This document shows, one piece after another, positions 48,771 to 60,511 of a DNA stretch of 64,000 nt; the stretch's first letter is position 1, and the number at the start of each line of letters is the position of its first letter. A model generated the notes under the pieces. It was not told the origin of the DNA. It saw only the letters and a list, made by a program, of their open reading frames with translations, and did no database searches. Origin of the DNA: Callipepla californica brunnescens (lineage: Eukaryota; Chordata; Aves; Galliformes; Odontophoridae). The stretch lies in contig JALIRH010000004.1 of assembly GCA_023055505.1 (NCBI GenBank), positions 40,243,502 through 40,307,501 on the forward strand, given 5' to 3'. Position numbers and translations under genes: made by a program.

Positions 48771-51700
48771 AGTCAAGAAAATCTTGAAAAAAGAGCTATG
48801 AAGCAAGAGCTGAATTATAACATGGAGGTATACTCTAAGTTAAAAGTTAAAAGAAGAAATATCTTCAGAATGGAAAAGTGTCAGATTACCTAGGCAACTC
48901 TCATTCTTTTTGGAGGCCTGTGTGGTTTATATTCTTTGCAAGTATGGAGGACTATAATTTCAGGACAGTCTATGGCCCAAATTTTCTGTTCAGATGAATC
49001 AATAGAGAAGTTGGCCCTGTGGAAAATAATCGCAGCACAAGAGCTAACATTTAATGGAGAACACATTTATTTTTATTGAATCCTTGCTGACAGACTAGAA
49101 GTTATCTGCTTTTACATTCATTTTAACTTTTTTTTCCCAGCAGACATAGTGGTTCACAGCCCGGCTCTTTGTCAAGAGGTCTGCTCTGAATGTCTTTTGG
49201 TTCTGCTTAGCTGCTTGCTTCTCTGGCTTCATTTCCTGATCGTCTCTAATCAAAGGCACAATGAAGAGACCTTTTAAAAGGAACAATGGAGAGAGGATAG
49301 TTTTTCCAGTGCTCATTTGATTGGATATTTTTCAAAAACGCTGCAGTGTATCAAGGAAAAGGTGGAGGGAAACACTGAAACTCCAACTGCTATTGAGTGC
49401 AAGGAAAAAGCTCACCTTCAACACCTGGATAAAACGGGTATTGCAGGTGAGCTTTTGGCTGCATTTGGAATTTCTAGATGGAGATAGTAGGAATCTCTGG
49501 AAGCAACAGTTTTCAGACTATATCACTCAGCTGTCCTTGTTAGAGGGACCATTTTGTTTGCACTTTGATGCGACAATTTAGACTTACCATGTTGGTTTCC
49601 TTTTTCAGAATCACTTTTTCTGTTTTCTTTTTGTCTTGTTCAAAACTATTTCCAGTGATTATTTATACTCAGACCACATTTTCTTGCCAGTTTTATTTAT
49701 TTGGACATACCAAGCCTGAAGATGGAGACTAAGCTTCCTGACATTGCCCCCTTTATTCTCATGGTGTTGAAAACTAATACTGAGAACCTGAAAGGATGCA
49801 TCAGGGCTGCTACTGAGGGAGTGGATTGCTGATGTGACAGAAACAGCTGCATATGAAAAGATGATATATGGAATAGAAAGTAAGTCAGATGAATTTGAAG
49901 GTATTTGTAATCTATTCTTCAGCTGCATCAGAAGAGATGTCCTGAAATATGATAGAAGATAGTGGAGAGAGGTTGAAGGGTGAATGAAAGCTTTTGTTTC
50001 AAAAGGTAATAATAATAACTTATCTCCTTGCTTTTCTATTGCCTACTTTTCTTTTTCCTTTGTTTTTTTCTTCCTCTCTGGGAGATAAGGATGGGCTGCA
50101 ATTATACCTGAAAAGGGAGTGAAAGTCATATAAATTTTTCTGTACATATGTTCTATTTGCTAAAAGACAGACTCAGAATCTGATGAAAAAGAGCAATAGG
50201 AAAAAAAATGGGCATGTGAAAATCCATCCCAGGCAGTAGATGTATGCATCTTTCTAGAATCACATGATGAGGGGAGCATGCATTAAATTTCTGCTTTTCA
50301 GTTGATCTGATAAAGGAGTAGCAATTACCACAAACCGATGTCATTAATTGTAATGTTCTGTAGGAGTAATCAATGAACTCTGTTTCCTGAAAACAGTTTC
50401 ACCTTTCTGCTATTAGTACTATAATGAAGAGGGTGCAGTATATACTTACATAAAGAACTTAGAATCTATTAGCACCTGTGCTGAACAGTAAAGCTGCTGA
50501 TACTTTGCATGCAAATTGTAGTCATCATCTGAGAAGAAGCAGAGTTCATAGGTTCAATATTCTCTCACTTTCAGTCTCCTATGTCAGCTATGTCTTAACC
50601 AGCTGGGGGCAGAATTACATTCTGGAAATTATTGAGGAAAAAAAGGTTAAAATTGAAATATACTATTTCTGTACCTAGCCTCACTATTTGTATAAGACAA
50701 TATGAAAAATCCCAGCAAGTATAAATGATGTCTGATTTCACATTATAAAGTGTCAGTGCTCGAGTAGGTTTACATTTGACAGGTGATTTAAATACTTCAA
50801 TACATTTCTATAACGGTAGGAAAAAATCTTTATCAGGATTAAAAACTTGACGGAACTATTCATTTCTGTTCTATTGCGAGAAGCATTACTATTCTTTCTG
50901 ACATGCAGATGTATGAGGCACTGTATTCATCTTCATAATTTATCTAAATATTTCATTGTTTGAGACTATTTTAATGACTGCTCGTTTATGTTGTTTTTAC
51001 TATATTTATCTTTTATATTTGTTCCTGAATGCTATGCTCTGAGTTCATACCTGATTGTGATGGGTACTATCTTAATGTTATGCTGAGGTAAACATCTTTT
51101 TTTCTCTTTTATTGAGCTTATACTTGGAAAAAATCATGTTGGGTATTTTTTGCTTTCTCATACTACGGTACTGCTAGTGCCTGCTACAAATATATGGCTT
51201 CACTCATCTGACAGGCTCCTTCACATCCATCTCAAAACAAACAAACAAACAAAAAGCAGTTGTGAACATTTCTGTGTTCTGCTTTGAACATCATGGAACT
51301 GTTCACGAACTCTCTGTGCAGTCCTGTGTGAAATAATATTAAGACAGACTTCTTGTGAACACTGTGGCATGGAAAGAAGTAACAGAAAAATTACAGCTCT
51401 AGACCAGTAGGGTATAACGATGTACAGAAATAATGAACCCAAACTGAGAAAAGCACAGAGAGGGAAAAAATAACATTGCACTTCTTTGGACAAGAGATAG
51501 TTTGCTTCCCTGACTCGCTTTGGCAGTAGGTCCGTGATAGTTTAGGAAGGACTCCAGGAGTGTTTCACATGTTAGATCAGTTTCATCCTCAGCTATGCAG
51601 ACCAAACAGGTCAAGTGTAGTGAGACCTAAAAATACCGAATTGAGACATTCAATACATTATGGAGATAATGTGAAAATTCTGACTAGATTAAGATGAAGA

Positions 51701-54700
51701 TTTTTCAGGTTTCATTGTTTGTTAGTATGGATTACTGTGTTAAAATCTTCGGGTGGGTTTTTCCAAAATATGAGAATTTGGATGCTTTTGACTTGTGATC
51801 CACAGATTCAGATTGTGATCACAGATTGTATTGCATTTAAATTGCCTCAAAATCCAGCAATTTTCAAATATCTCTGAAAATTCAGGAATTTTTTTGATGC
51901 TTATATTTGTTTAAAGTATGTCTCAAACATCTCTGAGAAACATAGAATGGAGAAGTGTACGTACGTAATAGATAACTACTATTAAGTACCTGATATCTCC
52001 TTGAGATTTTCAGATCAAAATTAGGTGCTATGGTTGAACCAAATCTCTTTATATGAGAGACAATTGGTTTTGCAGCATGAGGAATGTTTTCCTGTCGTTA
52101 CATTAGTCTAGGAAATAAAGGATTAATATTCTGGGCTCTCAACATTGACCTGTCTCTACCTCAGCCTGCGCTAAAGTAGACTGTCACAAGCACTTCTGGA
52201 TAGTTAGCTTTCTACCAGCTATTAGCAGCGCATTCAGCCAAAAAGAAAAGTCAAAACAGTGTCAGCTGCACTGGCAATCAGATAAACAGAAAAACCACAG
52301 AGGTCAGTAATCTTCATTATAGTTGTGGCCATACGCTTCCTAATGTCCGGTGTTCTGAGCCTGGAGAACAGGCAGGGTTTATCTGGACTGACCCTGGAGT
52401 CAATGGCGTACCCCTCAGGTAAGCTGGCAAATTGCCTATTCAACCGCACAAAGAAGCAGAGTCCATGAAATCTAAAACATCTGACTTGTTCTGCAGCTCA
52501 GGAATTGAGAATAGTAATCTCCCACCAAGCTCTCAGTTTTGTAACTTTCTCTGTTTTCCTTTAGAGGAAACTAGGGCACTGATTTAGGTCTTTCGCTCTT
52601 ATCTCATCAGCTGCCTTCATGAAACCAGTAGGAATATCACTTTTGAGATTTTTAGCCCTCAAGATCAAATTGGCTAATGGTTCAGTCTTTTGTTGGAAGG
52701 AAGGGAAAGGAGAGAGAAGAGAAAGATGGAGAGACAGACAAATCAGTTACATAAAACTTATTTCCATAGGAAGCCAAGTTAAACTGCCTTTAGCTATAGG
52801 AATTGCAAGGCCTAGTTATGTAACTCTTTGGCTTATGTGAAGAGGTGATAAACTGTTCCTAATTAGGCATTCAGCTACGGTCCCATTATAAGACTTTATT
52901 TCCCCTCTCCAGCAGCTCAATAATAAATAAAACAAAATTAAAATATTAAAACCAAAAAGCCCCACCAACAAAACCATAAAAATCCCTGTGCATTCACTTT
53001 TCTAGGGTTAAGACTCACTGACAACTAAACTACTTTATGAAAATCATGATTAAATTGAGTAAGTACTTTTTAAGATTATAATACTTAATATAGCTTAAAA
53101 AAAAAATTGCAAGGTCTATTGTTCCTTTGTATTCATCTCTCTGTCCAACAAAATCATATAATACGAGGCAGAGTCTGAAACATAAGTAGATTTCAATACT
53201 GACGGTGCAACTGTAAGTTTTTGGAGAAGGAATGGTAAGATGTTTAAGAAATATCTGTATTTGAAAAAAAAAAAATAAAAATCCAAGCAAAAAATGACTG
53301 ATTTCTCCACCTGTAAAGATTTCAAAGAAGGATAAAAGCCCCAGAAAACAAAATGCTTTCATGACCAAGCTCTGAATTGCACTGGGATGTTTCTGAAGTC
53401 TCCTTTTAAAACTCTTTTCAAAATTCCCCACAAAGAAAAAACATTTTCCAGGCAGAATCCAAAGGAATTAGAGGGCAGCGATTTCCTGACGAGGTGGCAG
53501 AGCTGGGGAGGAAACCCAGATCAGTGTGTCCTTCTCACTTGGCTGCTTTTGTTGGCAGCAGCTAAAGAAGCCGAACTGCCCGTGTGATTTTCTGCAGACT
53601 GTGTGCACTGCAAAAGCCAAAACACACAAATGTTCTTACTTTTCAGTACTTCATTACGCCTTGTAGAAGATGTGGTGAGTGGGTACTCGTTAGTAGTAAG
53701 GGATCCTGGATTTTGTTTTGCAGCCATCATCAGCTGTGACTTCCACGTTTCTGAGATGCTGATTTCCATGTAGTGCTATGTTCCTGTGATTTATTAGCTT
53801 TCACTCAGTCTTGCCTTAGTAATGGGAAAATTAAGCCTTCGTGTATTCTTACATGATATTTTCTTCTGTTCACATTATACCTTTTCCACCATCTCAGTTT
53901 AATTGGCCTTGACTTATAAAAGTTTTCCTCCAAAAGCCCTTTCCTGTAGACCACAGCAATGAATTCAACGTGAGGAAAGCTAGACATCATCTTTTCACTT
54001 AGAGAAATAGATCGCAGAAAAGGAAGCCTTTTAAATGCTGCTATCCATTTCTTTACTTGATTTGTATATGAAGAACATGGTACAAGAGTAAGGGCTGAAG
54101 AGTTACTCTCTTACATTAATCTCCCCTGTTACATTATATTAAGAAATCTCTTCCTAAAATGACTATAGAAATTCAACACTACTAGTAAAATAAATTTGAC
54201 AGTAGGATTTTTAAAGTATTGTAGCCCTTGAATAGTCCTCTTTTTTTTTTAACTCCATCACAAATTTGCATTCCAAACCCTATACAGACATCTGCTCTGA
54301 AATGTCCTCAGACTGGTGGGATTGGCGGCTCTCTTTACAGCCAAAACATTTAACAGAAAGATTCCTCGGTTTTCTCTCATCGCACACAATTATGAGTTTT
54401 GACTTCAAATACTTATACTTATGTAATTACAGTATTCTGAGATGATGTCCTAAATATATATGTTTCCCAGCTTGACTGTGACTTCAAGCAAATTCTCTTG
54501 TCTGGGATGCTTGGTAAAATAAAACTGAATTAGGAGAGTACAATAAAGCAAGTTAAAGTGTTTAGATAAAATAACCAAAAATAAAGTCAATTTAATCTTC
54601 CAAAGTAGGACAGCTTTTCAGTGTATTCATCACTATGGAGATTTAACAGTTGATTCCAAATTGCATTTTAATAGCAAACTTATATAATGGTGAGTCCTGG

Positions 54701-55204
54701 TGTGTTACTGCTGAGTGGATTAAGGCTGGAGTTACTAGTTAGACAGATCCTACTTAGCCTGGTAGTGAAAGCATCCTAATAGTTTACACGTGTGCATGAC
54801 AGTTGTTAATAAGTGCCTTTATAATGATCTTTGGATTTCTCTTTTCTTTCTCACTCAACACTATCTAAAAGAGAAAATAAATGTTAGTGGTCCATGCTTT
54901 GGATTGAAATTCAAAATCCCTAATTTTTTTTTTTTCCTTTAGTTAGTTTTTACCAATGAGGATGAACTGATATTTTTGCACCATGTATTTTCAATAAACA
55001 CTCTTTGCTTTTTTCCCTATGTATTTGTTGGTAGAAAATATATTTTGCTGGATGTTTTTAGAAGTACTTGTGAGGGAAAAGATTCTCAGATGTCTGTAAG
55101 AGATTGCTGAGCACTTGAAGATGGGAGAGTGGGTCTGACTGAAAACTATTTGGTTTTGGTAGGATTTTTTGCATATGCACTCTTCCTTCCTACGTAACCA
55201 ATTT
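48771..55204. other. Non-coding AT-rich stretch
   Basis: No gene or transposon was recognised in more than 6 kb. (AAAC)n at about 51235-51253, a purine-rich tract at 52697-52738, and A-rich sequence around 52920-52980. The 133-codon minus-strand frame at 53030-53431 is the longest in the window. It is driven by A/T-rich codons and has no recognised domain. Confidence 0.5.
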
Positions 55205-55395
55205 TAATTGTTGTGTAATGTGAAGCAAATGGTTTGCTTTTCATTGACTGTGCCTTAGTTTCTCCAACTGGTAAATGGTTCAGAAGGATCATCTACTCTC
55301 AAAGTGCTGGGAGGCTTAATTAAGTGTTTATAAAGTACTTTGAGATTTTTGCATGGAAAGCATTACGGATGTGTAATATATAATTATTATTAATG
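55205..55395 (+). repeat. MIR/CORE-type SINE relic with (ATT)n tail
   Basis: An ancient SINE on the plus strand. Its 3' portion is clear. TGCCTTAGTTTCTCCAACTG corresponds to the conserved tgcctcagtttccccatctg block, and GGTAAATGG follows. Then come CTGGGAGGCTTAATTAAGTG and TATAAAGTACTTTGAGATTT, like gtaaagcgctttgagatcc of amniote MIR/L2-tailed SINEs. TGGAAAGCATTA and a short ATTATTATTAAT tail (55382-55394) complete the element. The 5' tRNA-like part is not recognisable. Copies like this are old enough to be shared across amniotes. Confidence 0.65.
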
Positions 55396-56689
55396 TATAT
55401 TGCAAATTATTTTTATCTCTGGCAATTTTCCATTACTTTATAAAATTAGTCTAATGTAAAATATTGGTGAAACAGACAGAATTGCTGCAATTCCTTTAGT
55501 AAAAGTTCAGTGATGGAGTCATGTTGACTTTTATCTTCAACGATCTTCACTTAGAATCTTTCAGAGACGCAGAACTTGAGCTGTGCTTCTAATTGTTGGC
55601 TTCGGGCTAAAACTTTTGATCACTTTATTCCTGCTACTTTCTGTTAAACTCACTGAATGAAAAGGCTTGATAACATTTTATACTGTCTAATTCTTTATTT
55701 TGGGGAATATGAAAGATGAATTTGACCTTCTGAATTTTTAGTCTAAACTTTGCTAACAGGGAGCATCCTCATTCTTGTTTTCATTCATATTGGTACTGCA
55801 TCTATCTCTTTTGCCCTGTAAAAAGCTATTAATATTGTTCTATTAACCTCCTTCTAAGTAATAATGACCTTTCCCCTGAAAATGCAATTATTGGACTTTT
55901 TTTCCACAATAAATCTCATTTATTAGGAAGTTTGGCCTTGTGCACTTTGTTCTCTGCCATTTCCTTCCAAAAAAAAAAAAAAAAGAAAGAAAATCATGCT
56001 TTATTTTCAAATAAGTACGTTATTTTTATTCAGAAAAGTTATTCTATAACTCATACATTTGGTCATAATTTGAGAGGAGGTGATGGTTGCTTGGTTCAGC
56101 TGTTTCACTGGCTTTACTAATAAGCAGCTTCAAATGACAGTGCTCTATGTGAAAAATCCTTCCTATGTAAGACAGACAAATCATCTATAACTACCTGTAG
56201 GGTGAAGATAGTTTTGTGGTTATAGAATTAGCCTGGAAATGAGTAGAGCTGGATTCATCAATTCAGAGCCTTGATGTGTTTCAGTATTTGTATTTTTTGT
56301 GAATATTGTTTCTTTCTCTGGACCTATCAAATTAGAATATTGCTTTCTTAAAGCAAGGTCTGAAATAAAGGCAGCAGTTACAGACTCTACATTAGAAATC
56401 AAAAAGCACTGAGAGCTGAGGATTCCTTAACAATGGCAGAAACGGAGTCAAATTTATAACATGGACAATGAGAACATCCTTTCATGACTTTTCTCCACCC
56501 ATCTCCCAGATTAAGTAGACGTACTAACAGGAATGTTAGATCATTATTACTGATTTCAAACAGTATGAAGTGTGCCATATAGGTAGGAATACAGGAGCTA
56601 TGCCGTATCTGCAATTTTAAGATGAAGAATTATTTTTTAGAGTTTGTTTTTATAACATTTGCTTGAACTGCACACTTCAGAAAACCGCA
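55396..56689. other. Non-coding stretch
   Basis: An A15-type run at about 55969-55985. No gene or repeat family was recognised. Confidence 0.5.
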
Positions 56690-56960
56690 TCTTCTTTACA
56701 TTTCCTGGCTCTGTGACTCATCAAAATGAGCTGCGTTAGTCACATCAAATTATGTGTTTTGTAGAATAAGACAGGAAAAGCAGCACATTGAGTCATCGTC
56801 ACAGGGAGGGCGGCTGCCAAGCCACTATCAGACAATATATGGAAAAACAGGCGTATGAAACAACCAGGGTCACAGAAACACAGCACAGTGACAGGAAATC
56901 ATTTACAATCAGGTGAATGTGAGCCTTCTCATCTTTTCAGTCTGTTTTTCAAGAAAGGGA
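56690..56960. promoter_or_regulatory. Candidate enhancer with three AP-1/Maf-type sites
   Basis: TGACTCA (56714-56720), TTAGTCA (56736-56742, preceded by CTGCG as in a Maf half-site) and TGAGTCA (56789-56795, followed by TCGTCAC) lie within 82 bases. TGACTCA is the canonical AP-1 site. The block keeps several CpGs (AACCGCATC, GCTGCGTTAG, CATCGTCAC, GGGCGGCTG, AGGCGTATG), has no repeat signature and no open exon. Function is inferred from motif clustering. Confidence 0.38.
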
Positions 56961-57556
56961 GACACGTGCTATCATGATGTTTACCTGTCAGCTCCTGTTC
57001 CCCAGTAACTTTCTAAACTATTGGCATCTTTCAGTCAAATTTGTTGAAGCGCTATCGGACTCAAAAACATAAAGTTCTAGTGCATTTCATAAGCATTGTT
57101 CCTTTTATCAATCAGGGTTGTGTCTTCTACACTCTCTCGAGTGTGTTCCACCTCCATGTGTGGAAATTATAATATATACTTACATATAGTACTCCAAACT
57201 AGGATTCATTTTTGCTACTGTTAACAGAGGACCTTGCTTGCATGACAACATTCTGACCTAGGTGTTTTGTTGATGGCATTATTTCTAGTAAAACTCTTCT
57301 AGTACTTTATTGTTTCAGTAAATCACTGTAACTTAACTTATAACTTGATTTCTGAGTGCTCAGGTCATGCTCCATTCCAGACACACTCCAGTTTTTACTT
57401 CAGTTCCCTTAGGAATGACGTTTGAAGCAATCGTTCTGTCTGTCCGTTGTCCCCAAACTCATTTGAAACTAAGGCCCAATTTTGACAAAATTGATTGCAG
57501 AGTGGAAGTCCCTATTTAAATTCCTGTAAATTTAATGAAAATGAGTACGTGGCTAG
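56961..57556. other. Non-coding stretch, nothing recognised
   Basis: No gene or repeat family was identified. Confidence 0.5.
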
Positions 57557-57582
57557 AAAAAAAAAAAAAAAAAAAAAAAAAA
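57557..57582. repeat. A26 homopolymer
   Basis: Twenty-six consecutive A residues preceded by non-repeat sequence. No retroposed unit was recognised to its left. Confidence 0.9.
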
Positions 57583-59019
57583 GCTTAAGCTAATTATCCC
57601 TCAGTAAGCCAATTAGTAGACATGTCCTGGCTAGCCAAACAGCTTGCCTGTGCTTCCAGACTGACTATAGCATGAATTATCTTTTCCTTGCTGGCGAGTT
57701 ACACTAGGTGGGGGGAGAATAGAGCTGATAGATGATCCGGGGTTATTCTGACAGGGGAAATAAAGAAAACAGAATAAACACTTGCAAGACATTGAGATTT
57801 CTTCTTCCATTGAAAGAATCTTTTTTTTTTTTTAATCTTTGGCAATATATTTTCATGAATGTTTTAGAATTTGCAAAGGGGAATAACTGTGGCACTATTT
57901 TCTTATGTTCTATTTTCTTTGAGGGCTGACTCATCTTATCTGGAGGGTGAAGTATATCCAGGAGCCTTGGTGGTGAAGGGTATCTCTCACCTCCTCCAAT
58001 AACTATAAGGGGTGATACTGATATAGATTGCTTAAAATACTATCGAAGTATGTGAGGAGGTGGAGGAGCAATTAACACTCAGCCATCCAGTCCTTGAAGG
58101 AAGGATGTCCCCATGTTTGCTTTGTTAGTGAGCACAAGGAAGGTGTACAAGAACTATGGCTCCCTGATATAGCAGCACTGGTGTGCCTCACATACTTCAC
58201 TTTGAACACAGCCCAAGTGTAATTTTCCACTAACCCAAGTGTCAGGGACCATGAGATCATGGGAAGGGAAACACCCTTCTTATACTAATATGCGTTACCA
58301 TGAGTTGGCTATTTATAAAAGTTTAGGCAACATAAAAACACACAGAACAAAACATATAAGATCTGTGTGACTCAGACAATCTTTTTTATTATAACTGTTT
58401 TATTAGTGAGGAAGAAGAAAAGACTATTAATTCATGCTTTTTAAATGTTCAGAGGCAACAGTGCTGTGATTGGGCTCTTGCTTTTTCTACAGATAATGCT
58501 GTTTCAGTGGAATTTGCACTGCAGTGTTTGAAACAGGAGCGTTCTTGGAAGCATTCCCGTTTGGTACAGCTGACTGTCTCTTCTCCTAAGCCTAATTTAA
58601 TTTCGGGGTTTGGTTGTCTCTGGTTTTGGAAAGTCAGGCAGTGATTCTAGGAAACGTGATTTTCAGTAATTTTCAAGAGAGTAGACTTAGTCAGGTTTGG
58701 TACTTCCCCATTCTGACACATCTATATGTGCATCCACATCTGCATCACTGGTTTCAGAACGCTTCCCAAATTGCCTAGTGCGTCTACAAACCCTGGATTT
58801 TGGTTTCATATTTGTATTAAAAGAAATGACATTTACACCAAATATTAATCCATTACAGCTTTCCTCTAAGTGGATGTGCAATTACTGCAGTAACATCATT
58901 TAGTAACTGCTTTGGATAACTCCTTGCTCCCCACAGTTTTCTATTGTGGTGGAATATTGGGCAGTTCCACACAAAACTCCTATCATTGACCTTAAATATA
59001 ATTATTTTACTTTCTACAG
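57583..59019. other. Non-coding stretch
   Basis: A 13-base inverted repeat, GAAGTATGTGAGG (about 58044) and CCTCACATACTTC (about 58186), separated by about 130 bases, and a T13-type run at about 57821-57833. No gene or transposon was recognised. Confidence 0.45.
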
Positions 59020-59109
59020 GACGGGTACATTGTGGCAAACTTCCTGATGCTGGCTGGAGAAGGTGACTTCAAGAACTGTGGAGACAAGCATTATGATAAA
59101 GGTCCTTAG
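59020..59109 (+). other. Exon-like block, low confidence
   Basis: A pyrimidine-rich acceptor-like sequence (ATTATTTTACTTTCTACAG, ending at 59019) is followed by an open phase-0 reading. It begins DGYIVANFLMLAGEGDF and runs 29 codons to a TAG at 59107-59109. An internal GAAG|GTGACT at about 59061 could act as a weak donor. If real it would be a terminal coding exon or part of a non-coding transcript. I do not recognise the peptide, and an open stretch of this length is not unusual by chance. A possible AATAAA lies downstream near 59605. Confidence 0.15.
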
Positions 59110-60225
59110 GCTCATTCCTGCTTGCACTGAACACCGTATGCTTCTCAGAGACTTAGAACAGTGAACAGAGAATTTCTTCTATTCCTTAAAAGAAAAATGG
59201 ACTTAGCAGAGACACTGTAAGAGTCTGAGCACATCATAGCTCAGAAGCAAAAGGGAGAGAGGAAATCAAAGCCTCCTCCAGCATATCTCATCCCAACTCG
59301 CATTTCCCTCCTCAGTACCAAACTGTATTGTCTTAATTTGGATTTGTGATTTATTTGTGAACTGTCTGGTGGGTGGCATAGGTGTGGAGCAAAGCTGCAC
59401 AAAGCTCCCCAGAGCTGCTGACCGAGGTAAATAGTGTGTCATAGCGCATTTATCAAATAATAATGGAAACCGTATAAAACATATAGGAGAGGGAGGGGGA
59501 AAACCCATTCCCCTCTGGGTAGTTACTGAATATTTCAGCCAGTTTATAAAAGTATGTATACGTGTGTTTGGAAGGGGGGAGGTTTTCCTAGCTTCACCTC
59601 TGCAAATAAATCATTGGTCTAGGATGTCTGAACAGACAAGTGAAATGGATGAGCACATTACGGATCAAGGAGGTGGTATTCCTGCCTTGGTTAGTCTGAG
59701 GGAGACCACCCAAGCACTGTAGGACTGTGATGAGACAGTAAGTGGTGCCTATAGAGTTCTGAAAAACCCAAGCTTCAGACTCTGGCATGTTAGGAAAGTG
59801 GTAAGTAAAATAAAAGAAATTGTATTTCTCTAACAGCTGGCATTTATCTGAATGGGTTTTGTTACTAATATTTTTTTTCCCTTTTTATATATTGCCAATG
59901 TAGATAAAATTAAAAAAACCTGACAAAAGTGTGATAGTGATGCCTATTTTGGAACTATATTCTTGTTTAGATTCCATTTAACAGAACTATGTATATAAAT
60001 GTATGTTAATGGTATAATATGTACATTTTCCACCATTTCCCACTATTGACTTTCAGAATACAGAAGACAAAGTCTGGTGCTGCCATCAATGTTGAGAAGA
60101 ATCTCATATCATAAATTGTCCATTGAAGTCAGTTGGAACTACTTATGGGAGGAGGAAATCTTTCCATATCAAAAAAGTTTGTAGAACCTGGCTGAGAGTT
60201 TGTTACCCAACAATACAAAGTTAAA
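59110..60225. other. Non-coding stretch
   Basis: No gene or repeat family was recognised. Confidence 0.5.
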
Positions 60226-60511
60226 AATCACAGGATCACAGAACTGTACGGGTTGGAAGGGACCTCTAGAGATCCTCGAGTCTAACCCTCTGCCAAAGCA
60301 GCACCCTAGCCCAGGTTGCACAGGTAGGCATCCAGGTGGGTCTTGAATGTCTCCAGAGAAGGAGACTCCACCACCTCTCTGTGCAGCCTGTGCCAGTGCT
60401 CTGTCACTGCACTGTGAAGAAGTTCCCATGCACATTTGTGCAGAACTTCCTATGCTTCAGTTTGTGGTCATTTCCCCTCATCCTATCACCACACCCTGCT
60501 GAGAAGCAGTC
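60226..60511 (-). mobile_element. CR1 LINE 3' fragment
   Basis: A reverse-orientation CR1 3' end of the same subfamily as the copies at 9.3 and 34.8 kb. On the minus strand it begins near GACTGCTTCTCAGCAGGGTG (60511). It continues through ACCACAAACTGAAGCATAGG, GGAACTTCTTCACAGTGCAG and CACCTGGATGCCTACCTGTG. It ends with AGAGGTCCCTTCCAACCCGT and an ATTCTGTGATCC-type terminus at 60226-60245. The ORF2 end carries frame disruptions, so it has no coding capacity. The plus-strand frames across it are shadows of the element. Confidence 0.95.

Noticed and set aside
53030..53431. 133-codon minus-strand open frame, the longest in the window
   Set aside because: Rich in Phe, Leu, Ile and Lys as expected from AT-rich DNA, crosses A/T runs, has no recognisable domain, signal or splice context.
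58044..58199. 13-base inverted repeat GAAGTATGTGAGG / CCTCACATACTTC
   Set aside because: With 130 bases between the arms, one such pair is not very unlikely by chance in 64 kb, and no element ends were found.
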